A stretch of DNA of 64,000 bases from the NCBI RefSeq assembly GCF_003122365.1, contig NZ_CP029254.1, positions 6,884,001 to 6,948,000 of the forward strand, read 5' to 3'. The notes under the pieces are model-generated. The model saw only the letters and a program-made list of their open reading frames with translations, was not told the origin of the DNA and did no database searches. The position numbers and the translations under genes were made by a program. This stretch comes from Streptomyces spongiicola (lineage in GTDB: Bacteria; Actinomycetota; Actinomycetes; Streptomycetales; Streptomycetaceae). This document shows, in pieces, positions 16,610 through 25,124 of this stretch; the first letter of the stretch is position 1, and every line of letters begins with the position of its first letter.

Positions 16610-17493
16610 TTGTCGGTTCCCGGTTTCCGTGTGAGGGCGCGGGTGACCGCGGCGCAGTCCTCGTCACCGAAGCCCTGCTCGGTGGCGCTGACATGGGTCT
16701 CCGCGGCCGCCGCGGTGAGCGGCAGGCTCAGGCCGGAGGCTTCGGCCTGCTCCGTTGCGAGCATGAGGTCCTTGGCCATCAGCCGCAGCCGGAAGTCCGG
16801 CTCCTCGAAGCGCCCCGAGGCGAGGCGCCGGGACTTGAACGACATGACCGGTGACGCGAAGCCGCTGCCCGCGATGGTGCGCAGGACCTGCTTCCGGTCG
16901 AGACCGGAGGCGGCCGCCAGTTCGGCCGCCTCGGCCATCGCCTGCACCTCTATGCCCATCAGCAGGTTGAGGAGCAGCTTCATCCGCATGCCGGAACCGA
17001 GTGCGCCCAGATGGACGACCTCCTTGGCCAGCATCTCCAGCAGCGGCCGCCCGTCGGCGAAGACCCGCTCCTCGCCGCCCACGAACAGGCGCAGTTCACC
17101 GTCGCGGGCGTGGTCGCGGTTGCCGAGCATGCCGACGTCCAGGACGGCGGGCGCGTCCCCGGCGAGGCGGACGACCTCGTCGGGCGCGACGGTGCTGGCG
17201 CAGATCAGGGCGCCGGGGTAGCCGCCCCGGGCCAGGATCCCGTCCGGGCCGCGCAGCACGGTCCGCAGGGCCTCGCCGTCGGCGACGGTGCAGATGGCGG
17301 CACTCGTGCCCGCGACCGCCTCGCTCGGGCGGGACGCGGCGAAGGCGCCCGCTCTGGCGAGCGGCTCGGCACGCTCCGGGGTGCGGTTCCACACCCGAAC
17401 CTGTATGCCTTGACCGAGGAGGCGTGAGGCCAGGCCGCCGCCCATGGTGCCGAGACCGAGGACGGCGACGGGCCCGTTCGTGGTGTAGGTCAT
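16606..17493 (-). CDS. NAD(P)-dependent beta-hydroxyacid dehydrogenase (HIBADH-like)
   Basis: A 295-residue member of the 3-hydroxyisobutyrate/6-phosphogluconate dehydrogenase-like family. The Rossmann motif VLGLGTMGGGLA is near 10-21 followed by VWNRTPER, where the arginine suggests NADP(H). The substrate-type motif around ALGSGMRMKLLLNLLMG near 155-171 contains the catalytic lysine. It may act as an imine reductase or hydroxyacid dehydrogenase. ATGA overlaps on both sides couple it to the ABM protein and to the amidohydrolase. Confidence 0.92.
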   Translation of the reverse strand: MTYTTNGPVAVLGLGTMGGGLASRLLGQGIQVRVWNRTPERAEPLARAGAFAASRPSEAVAGTSAAICTVADGEALRTVLRGPDGILARGGYPGALICASTVAPDEVVRLAGDAPAVLDVGMLGNRDHARDGELRLFVGGEERVFADGRPLLEMLAKEVVHLGALGSGMRMKLLLNLLMGIEVQAMAEAAELAAASGLDRKQVLRTIAGSGFASPVMSFKSRRLASGRFEEPDFRLRLMAKDLMLATEQAEASGLSLPLTAAAAETHVSATEQGFGDEDCAAVTRALTRKPGTDK

Positions 17494-17828
17494 GACGTCT
17501 CCTTCACGGTCTCCATGACGACTCGGAACCTCAGGGACTGCGTCGAGTCGACCCACTCGCGGAGCGGGGCCACCAGGGCACGGTGGTCGTCGCTCTGCTG
17601 CCAGGCGAAGAAGTGCTCGGGAGTCTCCCACTCGCTGGTGATCACCCACTGGCGGGAGTCGTCGACGGGCTCACCGAGCCGCTCGACGATGTGGCCGGGA
17701 GTGCCGGCGACGGACTTCCGGAGCTTGTCGTACATCTCCAGGAACCCCTCTTCGCCGCCCTCGACGACCCGGACCGCGAAGACCACGGACAGCCTGTCGT
17801 TCTGTCGGCCGTTCTGCACAGTGCCCAT
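17490..17828 (-). CDS. Antibiotic biosynthesis monooxygenase (ABM) domain protein
   Basis: A 112-residue ferredoxin-like dimeric alpha/beta barrel protein. The core reads LSVVFAVRVVEGGEEGF, a central VERLGEPVDDSRQWVITSEWET strand pair, and a C-terminal LRFRVVMETV strand. Family members are cofactor-free monooxygenases, haem-degrading enzymes or stress proteins; the exact class is unclear. The ATG at 17828 has an excellent AGGAGGAG site and opens the coupled four-gene operon. The 540-bp gap upstream must hold its promoter, but no convincing operator stands out. Confidence 0.85.
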   Translation of the reverse strand: MGTVQNGRQNDRLSVVFAVRVVEGGEEGFLEMYDKLRKSVAGTPGHIVERLGEPVDDSRQWVITSEWETPEHFFAWQQSDDHRALVAPLREWVDSTQSLRFRVVMETVKETS

Positions 17829-18226
17829 GTCTCCTCCTGATGGTGAGAACCGGTGGGACACGCTTTCCAAGGACTCATGGCCCCTGGGGGGCTGCAACTC
17901 CGAATGGCGGACACCCCAATGGGCGCAGGGGGTACCGCTCCGTGATTAGTCCATGCGGGTGAGTGACCGAAGGGCCCGGACGGCAGGGGCGAGGAGGCTC
18001 CGGTACCCCGTGAACCGGGTTGTCTTCCCCCGCCGGGCACCGGACACCACACGGGTCGGCCGCCCGCCCGCCGTTCGGCCGTACGAAAGACGCCCGATGG
18101 CCCAACGCCCGTGCCGCCGGGCGGGGGCCTCCGGCCGGGCGGGGGCCGGGGGACGGGTTCCGCGGCGGTTCCGCCGCGGGTCCGCGGGCCCGGCCGCGCG
18201 GAAGCCCTCGCGGGTGCGGTGCGGCT

Positions 18227-18258
18227 GTTCACCCGTTCACCCGTTCACCCGTTCACTC
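18227..18258. repeat. Four tandem 8-bp repeats (TTCACCCG)
   Basis: The unit TTCACCCG is repeated four times just upstream of the FO-synthase fragment. The surrounding gap 17829-18367 is GC-rich and I see no gene in it. Confidence 0.8.
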
Positions 18259-18367
18259 GGCCCCACCGCACGGCGCCGCGGCCGTCGGCGGCCGGGCGCA
18301 CGGCTTCGGGGAGGCGGCGCGGGAGGGTGGCGAGTGCCCGGACGCGGTGGCCGGCGGCCGGGGGCCG

Positions 18368-18646
18368 GGGTACTCGAAGAGCGTGTTCATCCCGCTCACG
18401 CGACTCTGCCGGGACAAGTGCCACTACTGCACCTTCGCCACCGTCCCCGGCAAGCTCCGCCGCGCCGGCCACGGGCCGTTCATGTCGCCCGACGAGGTGC
18501 TGGAGATCGCACGGCGCGGGGCGGAGCTGGGCTGCAAGGAAGCCCTCATCACCCTCGGCGACAAGCCGGAGGACCGCTGGCCCGAGGCGCGCGAGTGGCT
18601 CGAGGCGGAGGGATACGACGACACCATCGCCTATGTGCGGGCCATG
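18368..18646 (+). pseudogene. Fragment of FO synthase (fbiC/CofG half)
   Basis: About 93 codons match the CofG half of FO synthase, the radical-SAM enzyme making the deazaflavin precursor of F420. The fragment begins at YSKSVFIPLTRLCRDKCHYC with an intact CxxxCxxC iron-sulfur motif, continues through VPGKLRRAGHGPFMSPDEV and LGDKPEDRWPEAREWL, and stops after DDTIAYVRAM. The normal N-terminal ~60 residues and the remaining ~700 residues are missing, and no plausible start codon precedes it. It is a dead piece; a full-length gene presumably lies elsewhere. It abuts a second unrelated gene fragment in another frame. Confidence 0.85.
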
Positions 18647-18647
18647 G

Positions 18648-18725
18648 GTGGTCGGGTCCAACGTGGTCGTGAAGTCAGGAGCGTTCCTGCACCGGGCCGT
18701 CGTCCACGACAACGTGTACGTCGGA
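18648..18725 (+). pseudogene. Fragment of mannose-1-phosphate guanylyltransferase/phosphomannomutase-like gene
   Basis: In a different frame from the FO-synthase piece and starting within a few bases of its end, about 26 codons read VVGSNVVVKSGAFLHRAVV then HDNVYVG. This matches the left-handed beta-helix part of the actinobacterial fused guanylyltransferase/mutase. The match then stops. The piece is short, so the assignment rests on the unusual NVVVKSGAFLHRAVVHDN string. From 18729 to 19069 no gene is recognised. Confidence 0.55.
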
Positions 18726-19069
18726 CCCCGGTGGCGCCGCGGCGGGCGCGGGGAGCCCGGCGTCGCGGCGCCTGGTCCCGAGCAGAGCCGCGGCGCGCCG
18801 TCCCCTCCGGACCTCGGTGGCTCCCGGCGCCCCGAGACGCCCCCGCCCCCCGCGCCGATCCCCGGCGCGGTCTCCGGGACGCACCGGGGCCGTGCGCCAT
18901 TGGGCGACGGGGTGCCCGCGCCCGACGAAGCCGGCCCCGAGGGAGGCCGGCCGTGACAGGACCCTTGACCGGTCCCGTGACCGGGCTGGCCCGGCCGGCA
19001 GCCCGCGGAAGTCCTCGCGACCGCGGAATCCGCCGGACCACCGCCGCGTCCTCGCCATCAGGGAGTCCC

Positions 19070-20407
19070 ATGGCCACCCCGCACGGCTACTCACCGCCGC
19101 CCCCCGGCTTCGGCGGCGGACAGCGCCCCGCCGCCACCGCGCTGTACGGACCGCACCTCGACGGCGACACGATGCCCGCGCTGTACGAGGAACTCCGCGG
19201 GACCCACGGCCCGGTGGCACCCGTCACCGTAGCGCCGGGCATCGACGCCTGGCTCGTACTGGGCCATCGCGAGCTGCTCCGGGTCGCCCGCGACGAGCAG
19301 GACTTCTCCCGGGACCCGCGCCGCTGGAGCCCGCTGCGCGACGGCCGTGTGCCGCCCGACTCGCCGATCCTGCCGTACGTCGCCTGGCGGCCCGCGCTGC
19401 TGTTCGCCGACGGCCAGCAGCACCGCCGGATGAGGGCCGCCGTCTCCGACGCCCTCGCCCGCGTCGACGGGCACGAACTGCGACGGCGGGTGCGGTCCGC
19501 CGCGGAGGAGCTGATCGCGTCGTTCGCCGGCCGCGGCGCGGCCGACCTGATGCCCCACTACGCGCGCAAGCTGCCGCTGCTGGTCATCAGCGGACTGCTC
19601 GGGCTGGACGAACGGCCCGGCAGGCGCCTCGTCCACGCGATCAGCCGGGTGGGCGGCGCCACCTCGGACTCCGGCAGGGCGAGCCGGAGGATCAACGCGA
19701 TCCTTCACGCACTGATCGAGGAGAAGCGGTCCCGCCCCGGTGACGACATCACCTCCGCCCTGCTGCACCACCCGGCGCGCCTGACCGACGAGGAAGTGCT
19801 GCACAACCTGCTGGTGATGTTCATCGCCGGCCACCAGAGCACCGTCGACTGGATCGCCACGACCCTGCGCGTGCTGCTGTGCGAGCCCGCGTTCCGCTCC
19901 TCGCCGACGAGCGGCCACCTCACCGCGGACGACGCACTCGACCTCGTCCTGTGGCGCTTCCCGCCGACGCAGAACCTCCCCGCCCGCTACGCCACCCGCG
20001 CCCTGCGCTTCGGCGGCCAGTCCATCCGGGTCGGCGACATGCTGATCCTGGGGCTCGCCGCCGCCAACGCCGACCCGGCGGTGCTGCCGCCGGGCGGGCC
20101 CGCCACCGGCAACCGCTCCCACCTCGCGTTCGGCGCGGGACCGCACACCTGCCCGGCCCAGGACCCGGCCCGGCTGATCACTCGTACCGCGGTGGACACC
20201 CTCCGGCAGCTGCTGCCCGACATGGAACTGGCCGTCGAGCAGTCGGAACTCGCCTGGGCGCCCTCGCCGTGGAGCAAGGGGCTCACCGCCCTCCCCGTCC
20301 GTTTCACCGGCCCGCGGCCGTCCCGCACCCCGCGGACGGACCGGGCCGGCCCCGGCACCACCCGCCCCGGCCACCCGGCCGCCGCACAGACAGGAGAGGC
20401 CCGTTGA
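19070..20407 (+). CDS. Cytochrome P450, CYP157-like, lacking the ExxR motif
   Basis: A 445-residue P450. The I-helix has FIAGHQST and the haem loop FGAGPHTCPAQ gives a cysteine ligand at about 361. The otherwise near-invariant K-helix ExxR is replaced: the position reads DLVLWRFPPTQ. Loss of ExxR is a known peculiarity of streptomycete CYP157 members, which usually lie in conservon operons beside a CYP154. The start is ATG 19070 with GGGAG upstream; the frame is open further 5' only because of base composition. The stop overlaps the next gene by TTGA. No conservon cvnABCD genes lie upstream. Confidence 0.9.
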   Translation: MATPHGYSPPPPGFGGGQRPAATALYGPHLDGDTMPALYEELRGTHGPVAPVTVAPGIDAWLVLGHRELLRVARDEQDFSRDPRRWSPLRDGRVPPDSPILPYVAWRPALLFADGQQHRRMRAAVSDALARVDGHELRRRVRSAAEELIASFAGRGAADLMPHYARKLPLLVISGLLGLDERPGRRLVHAISRVGGATSDSGRASRRINAILHALIEEKRSRPGDDITSALLHHPARLTDEEVLHNLLVMFIAGHQSTVDWIATTLRVLLCEPAFRSSPTSGHLTADDALDLVLWRFPPTQNLPARYATRALRFGGQSIRVGDMLILGLAAANADPAVLPPGGPATGNRSHLAFGAGPHTCPAQDPARLITRTAVDTLRQLLPDMELAVEQSELAWAPSPWSKGLTALPVRFTGPRPSRTPRTDRAGPGTTRPGHPAAAQTGEAR

Positions 20408-21639
20408 CCACCTCACCGAGCACCCCGCACCGGCTGGACCCGGCCGGCGGCTGCCCGCACGCCGACAACGCCAGGCTGCTGGCCCGGGGCGCGGTGGCGC
20501 CCGTCGTCCTGCCCGGCGACGTGCCGGGCATGGCCGTCCTGGGACACGACGCTCTCAGGGAGTTCCTGGCCCACCCGGATGTCGCCAAGGGCGCTGAGCA
20601 CTTCACCGCGCTGCGCGAGGGCCGGATCGCCGACGGCTGGCCGTTGAAGACCTTCGCCACGGTACGGGGGATGACCACGGCCGACGGCGCCGACCACCGA
20701 CGGCTCAGGTCGCTGGTGAGCAAGGCGTTCACGGTACGCCGGGTCGCGGACCTGCGCCCCCGGATCGAGACGGTCACGGAGGAACTGCTGGACGGACTCG
20801 GCCGGGTCGCGGCGGACCACGGCGGAGTCGCCGACCTGCGCCGGCACTTCGCCATGCCGCTGCCCATGGGGGTCATCTGCGAACTGCTGGGTGTGGACGC
20901 CCGGTACCACGAGCGACTGCACCACCTGTCGAACGAGGTCGTCGCCACGGACATCGGTCCCGAGGCGGCGATGGCAGCCAACCGGGAGCTCGTCGACGTG
21001 CTCGGCGCCGTGGCCGCGGCCCGTGCGAAACAGCCGGGCGACGACCTCACCAGCGCGCTGATCGCCGCCCGCGAGGACGACGGCGACCGGCTCAGCGGAC
21101 ACGAGCTCATCGGCACCCTGCTGCTGATGATCGTCGCGGGTCACGAGACCACGCTGAACCTGATCACCAACGCGGTCCGTGCGCTCTGCACGCACCGCGA
21201 CCAGCTCGACCTGGTCCGAGCGGGCCGCGCGACCTGGGCGGACGTCGTCGAGGAGACCCTGCGCTGGGACAGCCCCGTGAGCTACTTCCCCTTCCGCTAC
21301 GCCACCCGGGACCTCACCCTCGACGGCACGGCCATCCCGAAGGGCACCCCGGTCCTCGCCGGATACTCCGCCGCCGGAAGGGATCCGGCCGTGCACGGAC
21401 CGGACGCGGGCCGCTTCGACATCACCCGGGCGTCCGGCGCACGCCATCTCTCCCTGGGCCACGGCGCGCACTACTGCCTGGGGGCGCCGCTCGCCCGGAT
21501 GGAAGGGGCCATCGCCCTGGAGCGGCTGTTCACCCGCTTCCCCGGACTGGAATTGACCGTTCCGGATCAGGAACTTCCCCGGCACGCCAGCTTCGTGGGG
21601 AACAGCGTCCGGGAACTGCCGGTACGCCCGGTTCCCTAG
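20404..21639 (+). CDS. Cytochrome P450, CYP154-like
   Basis: A 411-residue P450 with canonical motifs: I-helix VAGHETT, K-helix ETLRW, and haem loop LGHGAHYCLG with cysteine near 358. The ETLRWDSPVSYFPFRYATRD block is characteristic of the CYP154 family, members of which hydroxylate steroids or close macrolactam rings. The start is a TTG at 20404 with AGGAGAG upstream, overlapping the CYP157-like stop (TTGA), so the two are translated together. Its stop TAG (21637-21639) is at the end of an inverted-repeat element. Confidence 0.93.
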   Translation: MTTSPSTPHRLDPAGGCPHADNARLLARGAVAPVVLPGDVPGMAVLGHDALREFLAHPDVAKGAEHFTALREGRIADGWPLKTFATVRGMTTADGADHRRLRSLVSKAFTVRRVADLRPRIETVTEELLDGLGRVAADHGGVADLRRHFAMPLPMGVICELLGVDARYHERLHHLSNEVVATDIGPEAAMAANRELVDVLGAVAAARAKQPGDDLTSALIAAREDDGDRLSGHELIGTLLLMIVAGHETTLNLITNAVRALCTHRDQLDLVRAGRATWADVVEETLRWDSPVSYFPFRYATRDLTLDGTAIPKGTPVLAGYSAAGRDPAVHGPDAGRFDITRASGARHLSLGHGAHYCLGAPLARMEGAIALERLFTRFPGLELTVPDQELPRHASFVGNSVRELPVRPVP

Positions 21640-21810
21640 TGCCGCGTCAGGCGGGGTCTGCCGTCGGTGGCGGCGCCGAGCGGCGTCCGGTGCGGTGCGT
21701 CGCAGGGCGCCGGATCGGCCTCGCAGGGGGCCTGCCCGGTCGGTCCGGCGACGCGGCGGGTCGCCGTGCCGGGCGTCGCGACGTGGCGGACGCCGCCTCA
21801 CGCGGCACTT
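21637..21810. mobile_element. MITE-like inverted-repeat element, copy 1
   Basis: The ends are imperfect inverted repeats of about 28 bp: TAGTGCCGCGTCAGGCGG on the left and, reading the other strand, AAGTGCCGCGTGAGGCGG on the right. The interior (about 120 bp) has no coding potential. A second copy at 48009-48187 is similar along most of its length, in the opposite orientation. Size, terminal repeats, TA-rich edges and lack of a gene suggest a non-autonomous miniature transposable element. The rest of the gap to 22112 contains GGACGGCC microrepeats near 21825. Confidence 0.7.
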
Positions 21811-22112
21811 AGACTGGGCCGGACGGCCGGACGGCCGGACGGCCGGGCCCGCGGACCGGAGCCGATGCCGGGCCCCGGACCGAGCAGACGCCGGGCCCCG
21901 CGAAGGGAGCCGGAGCCGGAGGGCCTGCCCCGGCGACCGGGGCCGAGGGCCGGGGCCGCGGACCGCCGTACGGACCGCGGGATACCGCGGGATACCGCGG
22001 CAGCGCGTCACCCGTACGGACCGGGCCCACCGGTCCCGTCGGGGAGCGGGCCGCAGGCTGGAGCAGTACCGAGCACCGGAGACGCTCCGGTTCCTACGGA
22101 GAGGGAGTGGGC

Positions 22113-22559
22113 ATGGCCGGACGGTTCGAGGGGACGGTCGTCATCGACCGCCCGGTCGAAGAGGTCTTCGCGTTCCTGGCGGACGGCGGGAACGATCGCA
22201 CATTCAGCCCCAGGGTGCAGGAGATGACGAAGACGACCGACGGTCCGACCGGCCTGGACACGGTCTATCGCAGCAAGGTCAGGGACGCGGGGATGACCAC
22301 CTCCCGCGAGTTCCGCATCAGCGGGTTCGAGCCGCCGCACCGCATCCGCTGGACGGAGCTGTCGAAGAACCTGGTGACGGTCCCCGAAGGCGGGTACGAC
22401 CTGGAGGCAGTCGACGCCGGGCGGACCAGGCTCACCGTGTTCAACACCCTGGAGGGCCACGGCCTGGGCAAACTGCTCGTCGGTTTCGCGCTGAGCGCTG
22501 CGCGCAAGGACGCGGACGCCTTCGCCCGGCGCATCAAGGCGGCGGTCGAGGCGTCCTGA
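22113..22559 (+). CDS. SRPBCC (polyketide cyclase/START-like) family protein
   Basis: A 148-residue helix-grip protein with a hydrophobic ligand cavity. It opens with FEGTVVIDRPVEEVFAFLAD, the usual first strand and helix of SRPBCC proteins, and has the central strand pair SREFRISGFEPPHRIRW. Members bind lipids, polyketides or act as stress proteins. ATG 22113 with GGGAG five bases before it is preferred over GTG 22107, which overlaps the ribosome site. No operon partner is apparent. From 22560 to 22995 no gene is recognised. Confidence 0.88.
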   Translation: MAGRFEGTVVIDRPVEEVFAFLADGGNDRTFSPRVQEMTKTTDGPTGLDTVYRSKVRDAGMTTSREFRISGFEPPHRIRWTELSKNLVTVPEGGYDLEAVDAGRTRLTVFNTLEGHGLGKLLVGFALSAARKDADAFARRIKAAVEAS

Positions 22560-22995
22560 CCGCGGCGGCGTGCCGCGCCCGCGACGGTCATCACGGCCGC
22601 CGTGTGCCGCGCCCGCCGACTGCGCGCCTGCCGGCGTAATCCCGCCGCGATTCCGCCGCGATTCCGCCGCACGCGCAGGGCGGGCGTGCGGCGGTGCGGT
22701 GCGCCGGCGGGGCGCGACGGCCGGGAGCCCGCGAGGGCTGCATCTGTCCGAAGCGCATACGGCGCTGCCGGGGGCGTGCCGAGCGCGACGCCGGGGCCGG
22801 GGACCCGTTTCCACAGGCCGGCCCGCCCGCCCCGGGACGCCGTCCGGGCGCCTGCGGCGGGCGAAGCCGTACGCCGGTCGCGGCCGGCCGGGCCCATGAG
22901 CCGGACGGCGATCCAGAAGGACACGGCTCCCGTGCCGCTTCCGGCGGTCTCCGTCCCCCGCCTCTGCCGGTCGTCCCCCGCCTCTGCCGGTTCCC

Positions 22996-23382
22996 TCAGC
23001 CGCCCGCGGTGGACGGCGAGTCGAGCCGCAGCCGCAGTTGCTTCTCACCGTCCCCGGACACCGCGTGCTCCACCTCGACCGCGAAGCCCGTGGTCATGGC
23101 CCGCGCCAGCCGGTCCACCGCCGCGTACGAGCCCGACAGCTCCGCTCCCACCGGCGCGCGGAGTGCCGTCGCCGCCACGGGGCCGGCCGTGTCGGGCGAT
23201 GCCACGTCATAGGTCGCCGACCAGATGGTGGGGTGGTCGCCCCGGCCCTCCCGGTGGGGGTGCTCCGCCGCGTCCCGGTCGCAGGGGTAGGCCGCGAGCA
23301 GCGCGGCGAAGACGGCGTCGGCGTCCTCGGGCGCGCCGGTGAGCTGCACCGATACTTCCTCGTGCCTGTCGATGACGGCCAT
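22996..23382 (-). CDS. Hypothetical protein
   Basis: A 128-residue soluble protein of unknown function. It starts MAVIDRHEEVSVQLTGAPED, resembling a beta-strand followed by a helix (ADAVFAALLAAYPC), and ends in SGDGEKQLRLRLDSPS. Codon use is typical for a real gene and the product lacks the arginine-rich look of shadow frames. No motif, signal peptide or membrane segment is visible. The ATG at 23382 has only a weak upstream AGAGAGGA site. Confidence 0.65.
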   Translation of the reverse strand: MAVIDRHEEVSVQLTGAPEDADAVFAALLAAYPCDRDAAEHPHREGRGDHPTIWSATYDVASPDTAGPVAATALRAPVGAELSGSYAAVDRLARAMTTGFAVEVEHAVSGDGEKQLRLRLDSPSTAGG

Positions 23383-23499
23383 GGTGATCCGCGTCCTCTC
23401 TCACACAGGGACGGTCCCACTCCAAGGTCGCACTTCCCGGCCCGGACGGCACGCGGCCGGGGCGGGGGCATCGCACGGCCGGGACGAGTGGGTGCGGTG

Positions 23500-23885
23500 C
23501 CCGGCCCGGACGGGACGAGCACCGTGGCTGTGGCTGTGGCTGTGGCTGGGCGCGGCGCGGCCGGAACGCGGGCGGCGCCCGAACGCCGGGTGCCGGGCCG
23601 GGGCGGTACGCCGTGCCCTGGCCGGACCGGGCCGTAAGCCCCGCACGGCCGGGCCATGTTTACGGCCGTGCCGTGGTGCCCCGTACCGGAGGCGCCGGCC
23701 GGAACCCCGACCGCCCGCGGGTACCCGCGGGCGGTCCGCCTCCGCCTCTGCCTTGAGCCTGCGTCTCACGCCTCTGCCTCACGCCTCTGCCTTGAGTCTG
23801 CGCCTTCAGTCTCGGCCTGATGCCTGTGCCTGTGCCTGTGCCCTCAGTCTCGGCCTGATGCCTGTGCCTGATGCCCCTTCTTCTC
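23500..23885. repeat. Low-complexity intergenic region with short tandem repeats
   Basis: GTGGCT is repeated four times around 23523-23548, and from 23740 to 23880 a string of CCTCTGCCT, CTTGAGTCTGC and GGCCTGATGCCTGTGCC units alternates. The stretch 23383-23919 contains no recognisable gene. Confidence 0.7.
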
Positions 23886-23919
23886 CGCCTCCGCCCCCTC
23901 CTCCGTGACCGCGCACCGC

Positions 23920-25071
23920 TCAGCCCGCGCTCGGCAGCTCCCCCGTCCGCGCCCACCGCAGCACGTCCTGCGCACCCCGGGTGTTGACCACACGCGACTC
24001 GGGCACCCCGCACTCCTCGGCCCGAGCGCATCCGTTGATCTGCCAGTCGAGCTGGCCCGGAGCGTGGGCGTCGCTGTCGATCGCGAAGAGCACGCCCGCC
24101 GCCACGGCGCGCCGCAGCAGCGGGCGCGGCGGATCGAGCCGGTCCGGGCGGCAGTTGATCTCCACCGCCGTGCCGGAGTCGGCGCAGGCCGCGAACACCT
24201 CGTCCGCGTCGAAGTCCGACTCCGGCCGTCCGCGGCCTCCGTCACGCCCCTTCAGCAGCCGTCCCGTGCAGTGCCCGAGGACGTCGACGAGCGGATCGGT
24301 CACCGCGGCGACCATCCGCCGGGTCATCGGCCGTGACTCCATCCGGAGCCGGGAGTGCACGGACGCCACCACCACGTCCAGCCGGTCGAGCAGTTCCGGC
24401 TCCTGGTCGAGCGAGCCGTCCGGCAGGATGTCGCACTCGATGCCGGTGAGCAGCCGGAACGGCCGCCAGGTCCGGTTGAGTTCGGCGACCACGTCCAGCT
24501 GCTCACGCAGCCGTTCCGGGCTGAGCCCTCGTGCGACCGTGAGCCTCGGGGAGTGGTCGGTGAGCACGGCCCACTCGTGCCCCAGAGCGACCGCGGCGCG
24601 CCCCATGGCCTGGATCGGGCTGCCGCCGTCGGACCAGTCCGAGTGCAGATGGCAGTCCCCGCGGAGCGCCGCGCGCAGCCGGGCCCCGGGAGCGTTCCCC
24701 TCGGCCCGCGCGCCCGCTTCCTCCTCCTGTTCCTCCTCCAGTTGCCGCAGATACGCCGGTACCCGGCCGGCCAGGGCCTCCCTGACGACCTGAGCGGTCC
24801 TGGGCCCGAGGCCCCGCACCGACTCCAGCGAGCCGGCCGCGGCCCGCTCGCCCACCTCGCGCTCGCCCAGGGCCGCGATCGCCGCCGACGCGGTACGGAA
24901 GGCGCGTACCCGGTACGTCGGGGCCTCGGACCGCTCGAGCAGGAAGGCGATCCGGTCCAGCGCCTCCACCGGGTCCATGGCCGGGTGCCGCCGGCCGGCG
25001 CCGCGGGAGCGGGGCCCGGGCGCCGCCCCCGGGGCCGGGCGGGCGCCCGGCGGCCTGTCGTCGGCCGTCAT
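23920..25071 (-). CDS. PHP-domain metal-dependent phosphoesterase (PolX-like, no polymerase domain)
   Basis: A 383-residue protein combining an N-terminal helix-hairpin-helix region (about 30-100, with SVRGLGPRTAQVVREAL) and a C-terminal PHP domain. The PHP metal motif is DCHLHSDWSDG, with further ligands in LTDHS, TGIECDILPDG, VASVHS and AIDSDAH. This is the arrangement of PolX C-termini and of stand-alone PHP phosphoesterases acting in DNA repair. The polymerase palm is absent. The start at ATG 25071 has a GGAAGGGCGG site; the later ATG at 24978 lacks one. Confidence 0.85.
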   Translation of the reverse strand: MTADDRPPGARPAPGAAPGPRSRGAGRRHPAMDPVEALDRIAFLLERSEAPTYRVRAFRTASAAIAALGEREVGERAAAGSLESVRGLGPRTAQVVREALAGRVPAYLRQLEEEQEEEAGARAEGNAPGARLRAALRGDCHLHSDWSDGGSPIQAMGRAAVALGHEWAVLTDHSPRLTVARGLSPERLREQLDVVAELNRTWRPFRLLTGIECDILPDGSLDQEPELLDRLDVVVASVHSRLRMESRPMTRRMVAAVTDPLVDVLGHCTGRLLKGRDGGRGRPESDFDADEVFAACADSGTAVEINCRPDRLDPPRPLLRRAVAAGVLFAIDSDAHAPGQLDWQINGCARAEECGVPESRVVNTRGAQDVLRWARTGELPSAG

Positions 25072-25124
25072 CGCACCGCCCTTCCTCGCCGGTCCCGTCC
25101 CTCCCATGGTGCTCCCGCCGTACG

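Noticed and set aside
17829..19069. Conservon genes (cvnA-D) upstream of the P450 pair
   Set aside because: I looked for histidine-kinase-like, roadblock, DUF742 and GTPase motifs in this interval and found none.
18020..20407. A single open frame joining the FO-synthase fragment to the CYP157-like P450 as a fusion protein
   Set aside because: The P450 has its own ATG and ribosome site, the region between has no recognisable protein character, and the FO-synthase piece lacks a start. Kept only as a remote possibility.
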